Below are positions 51,894 through 60,181 of a stretch of DNA of 60,181 nucleotides, one piece after another. A program made the position numbers and the translations under genes. The first letter of the stretch is position 1. Every line of letters begins with the position of its first letter. The stretch spans positions 1-60,181 of the forward strand of contig JAVEWG010000022.1 of NCBI GenBank assembly GCA_034004685.1, given 5' to 3'. The notes below the pieces were generated by a model, which saw nothing but the letters and a program-made list of their open reading frames with translations, did no database searches and had not been told where the DNA came from. This DNA comes from JAEUNX01 sp034004685. Its GTDB lineage: Bacteria > Pseudomonadota > Gammaproteobacteria > Burkholderiales > Rhodocyclaceae.

Positions 51894-52022
51894 GCGCTGG
51901 GGAATGAATCCGTCGGGCCGACCTCCGGAAGCAAGCCGGTCGGCCCGCCAGGGTGGGTCTACACCCTCCGAATCGTCAGTAAAGGGGCCGCGCAAGCGGC
52001 CCTTGTCTTACCCGGGACTGGA

Positions 52023-54087
<2,065 letters not shown>

Positions 54088-54187
54088 NNNNNNNNNNNNN
54101 NNNNNNNNNNNNNNNNNNNNNNNNNNNNNNNNNNNNNNNNNNNNNNNNNNNNNNNNNNNNNNNNNNNNNNNNNNNNNNNNNNNNNNN
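54088..54187. other. Assembly gap, 100 N
   Basis: Exactly 100 unknown bases, the conventional placeholder for a gap of unknown size. It joins the 3' ends of the fused ABC gene and mltD. The true distance and the last codons of both genes are unknown. Confidence 0.98.
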
Positions 54188-55551
54188 GGCTTGGTGGTCT
54201 TGGGGGCCGGGCCGGCTTTTTCAGGTTTCTTGCCCTTGCGGGCGGCCTTGCCAGACGAGCTGCCTTTCTTGCCTTGGGCGGGGGCGCTTGCCGTGGGTTG
54301 CTTGGGCAGCAGACTGGCGGCCTGCATGGCGCCCTCCACGTCACCCCCTCCAGCCGGCACCAGCAGGGTCTGGCCGTCGGAGAGGCGGGCGCCCGGAGCC
54401 AGTCCGTTGATGTGGCGCAGCTCCTGGGCCGAGATCTCATGGCGGGCGGCGATCTTCTCAAGGGATTCGCCAGCGCCCACCTCCAGGGCCTTCCAGCGGG
54501 GGGCGTTGGGGCTGGAATCGGCCATGTTGGCGCGAAAGACGGCTTCCTTGTCGGCGGGCACTACCAGCGACTGGGTGCCTTTGGGGATGACCGGCTTGCG
54601 GTAGGCCGGGTTCAGGGCGATGAACTCCTTCAGGGGGGTATCGGCCATCCGGGCGGCGGTGGCCAGATCCAGGTTGGAGGGGCTTTCTACCGTCACGAAG
54701 TAGGGGCGGTTGGGCACGTAGGGCAGGCTGACGTTGAACAGTTCCGGCCGGGCGATGATGTTCTTGAGGGCTTGCAGCTTGGGGACGTAGTGGCGGGTTT
54801 CTGCCGGCATGGCGAGGCTGGCGTAGTCGGTGGGCAGGCCGGCGGCCTGGTTCTTCTGGATTGCCCGCCCCACCGCGCCCTCGCCCCAGTTATAGGAGGC
54901 CAGGGCCAGGTGCCAGTCGCCGTGCATCTCATAGATGTTCTGGAGGTAGTCCAGGGCAGCGTTGGTGGAGGCCACCACGTCCCGCCGCTCGTCCACCCAG
55001 GCGTTCTGGGTCAGGTTGTAGTTGCGGCCGGTGGAAGGGATGAACTGCCACAGGCCGGAGGCGTGGGCCCGGGAGTAGGCCATGGGGTTGTAGGCGGACT
55101 CCACCATGGGCAGGAGGGCCAGTTCGGTGGGCATCCCGCGCCGCTCCAGTTCATTGACGATGTGGAAGAAGTAGCGCTGTCCCCGCTCGATCACCTGTTT
55201 CAGGAAGCCGGGCCGGTTCAGATAGAAGATCTGCTGCTCGGTGACCAGCTCGGTGTCCAGGTCGGTCATGGCGAAGCCCCGCCGGATCCGGTCCCAGATA
55301 TCGATGGCGTCCTGGGTGAGGTCGATGGTGGGAACCCGGTGGAGGGGGTCGCCCACCTCCAGGACGCCCTCCCGGTGCACGCTGAGGCCTTCCCGGGCGG
55401 TGACGGTGGGGGGCTCGGGCTGGGCCGGTTCGAACCAGCGGAACGACGAACTCGGCCGCAGTACCGGCTCCAGGCCGTCCTGGCCGTGGGCCAGCCCGGA
55501 CAGGGTCGGCAGCGCCAGCAAGAATGAAAGAACGAAACGGCGTATCACCAT
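54188..55551 (-). CDS. mltD: Membrane-bound lytic murein transglycosylase D, LysM domains (3' end in gap)
   Basis: Cleaves peptidoglycan glycan strands in the periplasm. At least 454 residues. The signal peptide is MVIRRFVLSFLLALPTLSGLAHG and lacks a lipobox Cys, unlike E. coli MltD. The SLT domain (about 125-250) has the catalytic Glu151 in LALLPMVESAYNP, SGLWQFIPSTGRNYNL and ALASYNWGEGAV. Two LysM-like units follow (about 285-335 and 350-400). A Lys/Ala/Ser-rich stretch then runs into the gap. The gene neighbours gloB-rnhA-dnaQ, as in enterobacteria, with a cyclase gene in between. Confidence 0.92.
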
Positions 55552-55735
55552 CGGTGGCTCGACCCCCAGGGTGGCGATCCGGAAAAGCCGCCGATGCTAG
55601 CCCCCCTGCTCCCCCGTAGTCAAACTGGCCGGAGCAGGAGGGTTTGATGGATTTCAGGGAATATTTCCACCATTGGCGTTGGGGACTTAATGCAATAATC
55701 GGCCATCCCAAAAGTCTTGTTACAACGGTGAAGGC

Positions 55736-56701
55736 ATGAAGGCCTTGGTAATCGAAGATACGCTGACGAGCGCGACTCTCGTTTGCCATCAGTTGTCGAA
55801 GATGGGCCTGGAGCCGGTCCACGCCGCCAATGGGGCGCTGGGAATCGAAGCCTTCAAACGGGAGCGCCCGGATCTGGTGCTGCTGGACATCATCATGCCC
55901 GGGATGGATGGCTTCGAAGTGGCCCGCCGACTGCGCCAGCTGGAGCAGGACGGGGAATGGACCCCCATCATCTTCCTGACGGCCCGGACCAGCGACGAGG
56001 ATCTTCGCCACGGCATCGAGGTGGGGGGCGATGACTATCTGGTCAAGCCCATCTCCGAGCTGGTGCTGGCCGCCAAGATCCGGGCCATGCAGCGCATCGC
56101 CCAGATGCGCTACTCCCTGCTGGTGCTGACCCGCAAGCTGGACGAGGCCAACCGGGAGCTCACCCGGCTGTCGGCGATGGACGGCCTGACCGGCATCGCC
56201 AACCGCCGCCGTTTCGACGAAACCCTGCTGCGGGAATGGCGGCGGGCGGCCCGGGTCCATGCCCCGGTATCGGTGATCGCCGTCGATGTGGACGCCTTCA
56301 AGCAGTTTAATGACGGGTATGGTCACCAGGTGGGGGACGAATGCCTCAAGGCGGTGGCCCGGACCCTGGAATCCCAGTTGCGCCGCCCCACCGACCTGGT
56401 GGCCCGCTATGGTGGCGAGGAGTTCTTCGCGGTGCTGCCTGAAACCGGGCAGGAGGGGGCGCTCCAGGTGGCCCAGGCCATGCGGGAGGCGGTGGAGGCG
56501 ATGCAGATCACCCATCGCTTTTCGCCGGCCGCGGCGGTGGTGACCATCAGCGCCGGGGTGGCCTGCCGGGTGGCCGAGCCGGGCCAGGACATGGGTTTCG
56601 TGCCCCTTCTCAAGGCAGCCGACGAGGCCCTCTATGAGGCCAAGCGGGCCGGGCGCAACCGGGTGGTCGAAGCCCCCATGCCGATCGCCGTTCAGGCCTG
56701 A
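55736..56701 (+). CDS. Response regulator with diguanylate cyclase output (REC-GGDEF)
   Basis: 321 residues. The receiver (1-120) has IEDT, phospho-acceptor Asp51 in VLLDIIMPGMDGFE, the Thr in IIFLTAR and Lys in DYLVKPIS. A coiled linker (about 120-155) joins it to GGDEF (155-315), with active-site GGEEF at 226-230 and inhibitory RPTD at 217-220. Phosphorylation should drive dimerisation and c-di-GMP synthesis, as in PleD/WspR. No histidine kinase gene is near, so its partner is elsewhere. It is divergent from mltD and convergent with gloB (10-base overlap of the ends). Confidence 0.94.
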   Translation: MKALVIEDTLTSATLVCHQLSKMGLEPVHAANGALGIEAFKRERPDLVLLDIIMPGMDGFEVARRLRQLEQDGEWTPIIFLTARTSDEDLRHGIEVGGDDYLVKPISELVLAAKIRAMQRIAQMRYSLLVLTRKLDEANRELTRLSAMDGLTGIANRRRFDETLLREWRRAARVHAPVSVIAVDVDAFKQFNDGYGHQVGDECLKAVARTLESQLRRPTDLVARYGGEEFFAVLPETGQEGALQVAQAMREAVEAMQITHRFSPAAAVVTISAGVACRVAEPGQDMGFVPLLKAADEALYEAKRAGRNRVVEAPMPIAVQA

Positions 56702-57453
56702 TTCTTCCACTCCCGCAAAGCAGCAAAACACGCCAGGGCATCTTCCGGCGGCCGGCCCAGGCGGCTTGCCAGCACCTGGGCAATCTGGGTTTCGCCGGTC
56801 CGCAGGAAGGGATTGATGCGCCGTTCCCGCTCGATAGTGGTGGGCAGGGTGGGGCGGTTGTCCCGCCGCAGGGCTTCGCATCGGGTGGCCCAGGCATCCC
56901 GTTCCGGGTTGTGGGGTTCCGCCAGGCGGGCGAAGGCCAGGTTGGCCAGGGTGTATTCGTGGGTGCAATACACCGCCGTGTCGCCCGGCAGGGCCGCCAG
57001 ACGGTTCAGGGAGCCATGCAGCTGGGCCGGGGTGCCTTCGAACAGGCGCCCGCAGCCGGCGGAAAACAGGGTGTCCCCACACAGCACCAGGCCCGGGGCG
57101 TAATAGGCCAGGTGGCCCAGGGTGTGGCCCGGTACCGCCATGGTTTCCAGGGTGAGGCCCAGGCCTGGCAGGGTGATCCGGCTGCCTTCGCCCACCGGGT
57201 GGGTGCGGCCCGGGATGGCTTCATCCGCCGGGCCATACACCGGGGCCGGATAGGCTGCCAGCAGCGCCTGGATGCCCGCCACGTGGTCGGCATGATGGTG
57301 GGTGACCAGGATGGCGTCCAGGTCCAGGCCCGTTTCCGTCAGCCAGGTGAGCGCCGGGCCGGCGTCTCCCGGGTCCACCACCACGGCGTGGCGGCCTGCC
57401 CGGAGGGCCCAAATGTAGTTATCGCGAAAGGCGGGAAGGGGGATAATCTCCAT
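56692..57453 (-). CDS. gloB: Hydroxyacylglutathione hydrolase (glyoxalase II)
   Basis: Metallo-beta-lactamase-fold hydrolase that turns S-lactoylglutathione into lactate and glutathione. The 253 residues are the normal length. The metal motif THHHADHVAG is at 51-60, with further ligands in AVPGHTLGHLAYY and GDTLFSAGCGRLFEG. CTHEYTLANLAFA and the C-terminal RTNPFLR-type block (RRINPFLRTGE) are also present. It is divergent from the methyltransferase gene, 28 bases apart, so promoters overlap. Confidence 0.96.
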   Translation of the reverse strand: MEIIPLPAFRDNYIWALRAGRHAVVVDPGDAGPALTWLTETGLDLDAILVTHHHADHVAGIQALLAAYPAPVYGPADEAIPGRTHPVGEGSRITLPGLGLTLETMAVPGHTLGHLAYYAPGLVLCGDTLFSAGCGRLFEGTPAQLHGSLNRLAALPGDTAVYCTHEYTLANLAFARLAEPHNPERDAWATRCEALRRDNRPTLPTTIERERRINPFLRTGETQIAQVLASRLGRPPEDALACFAALREWKNQA

Positions 57454-57481
57454 CTTTTAAATTCTGAGCCCAGGATTGCCC

Positions 57482-58228
57482 ATGTCAATGACGGGATTGG
57501 CCCAGTGGCTGGAATCGCCTCAAGGCCGCTACGTCATGGCCTGGGAGCAAGCCTGCTGCGACCGGCTGGTGGCGGACATCTTCGGCTATAACGCGGTGCT
57601 GGTGGGCGGAGTGGACGTGGACTTGCTGCGCCAGAATCGCATGCCCTTCCGCTTCCGCTGTGCTGAAGGCGGTACGGTGGCGGTGATGGCGGAGGCATTG
57701 GCGCTGCCCTTTGCCTCGGCCAGCGTGGACCTGGTGGTGTTACCCCATGTGCTGGAGTTTTCCCCCAACCCCCATCGGGTTCTGCGGGAAGTGGAGCGGG
57801 TGCTGGTGCCCGAGGGCAGCGTGATCGTGCTGGGCTTCAATCCCTTGAGCAGCTGGGGCCTGCGGCGGTTGGCCGGGCGAGGCAAGGGGCCCTTTCCCTG
57901 GAGCGGCCGTTATTTGTCCGTCGGGCGTCTGAAGGACTGGCTGGCGCTGCTGGGCTTCGAGGCGGGGGAAACCGAATTTGGCTGTCATGTACCGCCGGTA
58001 CAACAGCAAAAATGGCTGGATCGCTGGTGTCCGCTGGACCGGGCGGCGCGGCGCTGGTGGCCGTTCCTGGGGGGCGTGTATGCCTTGCAGGGGATCAAGC
58101 GGGTGGCCGGCATGCGTTTGATCCTGCCGGCCTGGCGGGATCGGCGGGCCGAGGCCAAGGCCCTTTCGCCATTGGCCCAGCGGCGCGGCAAGACGGCGCA
58201 GCGTAACAAGGAAATGAATCATGGATGA
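57482..58228 (+). CDS. SAM-dependent methyltransferase, YafS-like
   Basis: 248 residues. The SAM pocket is less canonical, but the order is clear: LVADIFGYNAVLVGGVD, a stretch AEALALPFASASVDLVVLPH as the motif II-III part and REVERVLVPEGSVIVLGFNP. This is the YafS family, found between gloB and rnhA in many proteobacteria as here. The substrate is unknown. The C-terminus is basic. It overlaps rnhA by 8 bases. The start may be 57482 or 57488. Confidence 0.85.
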   Translation: MSMTGLAQWLESPQGRYVMAWEQACCDRLVADIFGYNAVLVGGVDVDLLRQNRMPFRFRCAEGGTVAVMAEALALPFASASVDLVVLPHVLEFSPNPHRVLREVERVLVPEGSVIVLGFNPLSSWGLRRLAGRGKGPFPWSGRYLSVGRLKDWLALLGFEAGETEFGCHVPPVQQQKWLDRWCPLDRAARRWWPFLGGVYALQGIKRVAGMRLILPAWRDRRAEAKALSPLAQRRGKTAQRNKEMNHG

Positions 58229-58679
58229 GGTGGAAATCTTCACGGACGGCGCCTGCAGCGGCAATCCGGGTCCTGGCGGCTGGGGCGCGCTGTTGCGCAC
58301 CGGGGGTTTTGAAAAGGAAATCTGGGGGGGCGAGCCGGCCACCACCAACAACCGGATGGAACTCCTGGCGGTGATCCAGGCCCTGAACCTTCTCAAGCGG
58401 CCGGTCAAGGCTCGGGTCCATACCGACAGTCAGTACGTCCAGAAGGGCATCTCCGAGTGGATCAAGGGCTGGAAGGCCCGGGGCTGGAAGACCGCCGGCA
58501 AGACTCCGGTAAAAAATGAAGACCTGTGGCGGGCCCTTGATGCAGCGGCCCAGCGCCATGAGGTGGCCTGGATCTGGGTGCGGGGCCACGCCGGCCACGT
58601 GGAGAACGAACGGGCCGATGCCCTGGCCCGCAAGGGCGTGGAGGCCGTGCGCAGTCGCGGCGTGGCGGTGGAGAGCTGA
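58221..58679 (+). CDS. rnhA: Ribonuclease HI
   Basis: Cuts the RNA strand of RNA-DNA hybrids. The 152 residues have catalytic Asp9 (FTDGACSGNPGPGGWG), Glu47 (NNRMELLAVI), Asp69 (VHTDSQYV) and the last Asp in HAGHVENERADALA. These equal E. coli Asp10, Glu48, Asp70 and Asp134 minus one. The basic handle (GWKARGWKTAGKTPVKN) is present. It is followed two bases later by dnaQ; in E. coli the two are adjacent but divergent. Confidence 0.97.
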   Translation: MDEVEIFTDGACSGNPGPGGWGALLRTGGFEKEIWGGEPATTNNRMELLAVIQALNLLKRPVKARVHTDSQYVQKGISEWIKGWKARGWKTAGKTPVKNEDLWRALDAAAQRHEVAWIWVRGHAGHVENERADALARKGVEAVRSRGVAVES

Positions 58680-58681
58680 GC

Positions 58682-59407
58682 ATGCGCCAAGTCGTGCTGG
58701 ATACGGAAACCACCGGCCTGGAGTGGCGCAACGGTCACCGGGTGATCGAGATCGGCTGCGTGGAACTGGTCAATCGGACCCTGACCGGGCGCCACTACCA
58801 CGTGTACGTCAATCCGGAGCGGGAGATCGACGCCGGCGCCCAGGCGGTGCATGGCATCAGCCGTGAATTCCTGGCGGACAAGCCCCGTTTCCGGGATCTG
58901 GCGGAGGAGTTCGAGGATTTCGTGGCGGGGGCGGAGCTGGTGATCCACAACGCCAGCTTCGACGTGGGCTTCCTGGATCATGAGCTGAGTCTGCTGGGCC
59001 GGGCCCCCATCGCCACCCTGTGCGGCGGGGTGGTGGATACCCTGCGCATGGCCAAGGAACTGAACCCCGGCAAGAAGGCCTCCCTCGACGCCCTGTGCGA
59101 CCGCTACGGGATCGACAACGGCCACCGCACCCTCCATGGCGCCCTGCTGGACGCGGAGCTGCTGGCGGAGATCTACCTGGCCATGACCCGGGGCCAGGAA
59201 AGCTTGATGATGACCCTGGAGGAAGGGCTCGCCACCACCGATGCCCACTCGCTGGACGGGCCCCTGGAGCGCCCGCCCCTCAAGGTGCTGCGGGCTTCCC
59301 CGGCGGAATTGGCGGAGCACGACCAGGTACTGGCGGGCATCGCCAAGGCCAACAAGGGCTTGTGCCTGTGGCGGCCTCCCGTGACTGGGGACGCGCCAGG
59401 GGGCTGA
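58682..59407 (+). CDS. dnaQ: DNA polymerase III epsilon subunit (3'-5' proofreading exonuclease)
   Basis: 241 residues. Exonuclease motif I is VVLDTETTGLEW (Asp7, Glu9), motif II is LVIHNASFDVGFLDHEL and motif III is HGALLDAELLAEIYLAM with the catalytic His and Asp. The C-terminal tail (about 190-241) contains the clamp-binding and alpha-subunit contact region. The order gloB, yafS, rnhA, dnaQ is conserved in proteobacteria. Confidence 0.96.
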   Translation: MRQVVLDTETTGLEWRNGHRVIEIGCVELVNRTLTGRHYHVYVNPEREIDAGAQAVHGISREFLADKPRFRDLAEEFEDFVAGAELVIHNASFDVGFLDHELSLLGRAPIATLCGGVVDTLRMAKELNPGKKASLDALCDRYGIDNGHRTLHGALLDAELLAEIYLAMTRGQESLMMTLEEGLATTDAHSLDGPLERPPLKVLRASPAELAEHDQVLAGIAKANKGLCLWRPPVTGDAPGG

Positions 59408-59481
59408 GTCCAATCGCCCCGCCGGCAGGGGCCGTCAGTGTGGGTGCTGCCCCCGAAGGGCCGCGCTGCCGCGCTTGGTCC

Positions 59482-59510
59482 TTGGATCGCGGGGACCTGG
59501 CGGGTATGCT
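59482..59510 (+). promoter_or_regulatory. Candidate promoter of the DGC-domain gene
   Basis: TTGGAT (59482-59487), a 17-base spacer and TATGCT (59505-59510), about 100 bases before the start codon of the next gene. Confidence 0.4.
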
Positions 59511-59612
59511 CAAAGCGCTGGCCGAGAAAAAAAGAAGGATCCGCGGCTGTCGGACCGAGGCGTGGATTCAACGGCACTCAGGAGAGGCTGGCGTCACTCA
59601 AAGGAGACTTCC

Positions 59613-60005
59613 ATGAGCAATTCCGCTACTGCCATTGACCGTTCCAAGCTGCCCTTGCTGTTTTGCTGCTCCGGCGCCCCGGGTCCGGCCCAATTGGGGA
59701 ATGACGTTGCCAACAAGCTCGACCGCTGTGGCAAGGTCGAGTGGTCCAGTGTCCTGGGGCTGAATGCCGGGGCGCCCGCATTCGTCGAGCAGGCCAAGTC
59801 TGGCCGTCCGATCGTGGTCATTGATGGTTGCGAGCAGGCCTGCGTCAAGCATGCCCTCTCGAAGCATGGCGTGACCCCGTTGGTATGGCACCAGATGACC
59901 GCCGAGTACGAATCCGCCCAGAATTTCTACGCGGATACCGACAAGGCCCTGGCCGAGCAGGCCTTCAAGGAAATCGCCGAGACGGTCCCCCCGGCCGGGA
60001 GCTGA
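59613..60005 (+). CDS. DGC-domain putative zinc-binding protein
   Basis: 130 residues, with AAGGAGA nine bases before the ATG. The Cys pattern FCCSGAPGPAQLGNDVANKL, followed by VVIDGCEQACVKHALSKHG, fits the DGC family (PF08859), named for its Asp-Gly-Cys motif. The four or five Cys suggest zinc or iron-sulfur binding. The function is unknown; relatives often lie near anaerobic or metal-related genes. It is not part of the dnaQ operon judging by the 205-base gap and own promoter candidate. Confidence 0.8.
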   Translation: MSNSATAIDRSKLPLLFCCSGAPGPAQLGNDVANKLDRCGKVEWSSVLGLNAGAPAFVEQAKSGRPIVVIDGCEQACVKHALSKHGVTPLVWHQMTAEYESAQNFYADTDKALAEQAFKEIAETVPPAGS

Positions 60006-60066
60006 TCCCTGCGCGGGGATCCCCCGGGACGGGAAGGCCCGCCCCGGGGAAGCCGCGTGCAGCGCT

Positions 60067-60181
60067 TCAGCTTTCCCGTCGGATGAGCATGGCGGTGGTG
60101 ACCCCGCCGCCGCCGCAGATGGAGGCCAGGCCGATCTCCTTGTTGTGGCGGCGCAGGATGTTGTCGAGGGTCACCAGGATG
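60067..60181 (-). CDS. Thiolase (acetyl-CoA acetyltransferase type), C-terminal end
   Basis: Only the last 37 codons are in the window; the gene enters from the right edge. The sequence NKEIGLASICGGGGVTTAML carries the thiolase C-terminal motif with the acid/base Cys in CGGGG. It condenses or cleaves acyl-CoA; whether it serves fatty-acid oxidation or polyhydroxybutyrate synthesis cannot be told from this part. It is convergent with the DGC-domain gene. Confidence 0.9.
   Translation of the reverse strand, partial: ILVTLDNILRRHNKEIGLASICGGGGVTTAMLIRRES

Noticed and set aside
60011..60051. Bidirectional terminator between the DGC-domain gene and the thiolase gene
   Set aside because: CCCCGGG/CCCGGGG can pair, but neither strand has a T-run after it, and the loop is itself GC-rich.

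Overview
The window is a high-G+C chromosomal segment of a betaproteobacterium, most likely of the Rhodocyclales type (Azospira, Dechloromonas and Thauera relatives). I infer this from gene families and gene order: DUF3579 divergent from argD, argD-argF-argG followed by DUF2788, a long MaeB, an IF-1 with an extended tail, CIRCE-controlled groESL and mnmC. No database search was possible, so the assignment is an inference. The segment is mostly core genome. I see no prophage, integrase, insertion sequence or CRISPR array. A run of 100 N at 54088-54187 is an assembly gap that cuts two convergent genes.

Layout. 1-371: start of leuS. 442-5675: a minus-strand set of TonB-dependent receptor, periplasmic binding protein and membrane HAMP-GGDEF-EAL protein, which looks like one sensory unit. 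5983-9129: an unknown gene, uvrD, and a DUF3579 gene. 9383-14122: argD, argF, argG, a DUF2788 protein, ppnP, a YajQ protein and a YjfB-like small protein. 14178-15436: an aspartic protease and a CoA pyrophosphatase, followed by palindromic repeats. 15734-18240 (minus): the QmcA/NfeD pair, a DUF2892 protein and an orphan ParA. 18574-22081: maeB and the outer-membrane phospholipase pldA. 22295-26672: a two-component system, then a DUF485 protein and an ActP-type symporter. 26777-28327: tRNA-Phe, a methyltransferase, infA and a cold-shock gene. 28679-31559: a trypsin-like protease and groES-groEL behind a CIRCE operator. 31903-32876: a HicA-like gene, a small unknown gene and two identical tRNA-Val genes. 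33007-42025: gltX, a glycine-zipper protein, mnmC, a compositionally odd acyl-CoA synthetase, lysS and a diguanylate cyclase. 42133-47168 (minus): an EamA transporter, nnr, a MATE transporter, a membrane protein and lexA. 47229-51893: an IsdG-like monooxygenase, a SagB-type double nitroreductase, an alcohol dehydrogenase, a peroxiredoxin and slyD. 52023-60181: a double ABC ATPase, the gap, mltD, a PleD-like cyclase, gloB, yafS-like, rnhA, dnaQ, a DGC-domain protein and the end of a thiolase gene.

How they work together. Cyclic di-GMP recurs: three GGDEF proteins and a YajQ-family protein lie in 60 kb. The clearest new regulatory signal is a pair of 11-bp-period direct repeats, CTTACG-N5-CTTACG. 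One lies just before the response-regulator gene (22261-22277). The other lies in the promoter region of the DUF485/symporter operon, in inverted orientation (24531-24547). They share an exact 11-mer. This suggests that the two-component system controls itself and the neighbouring organic-acid uptake operon.
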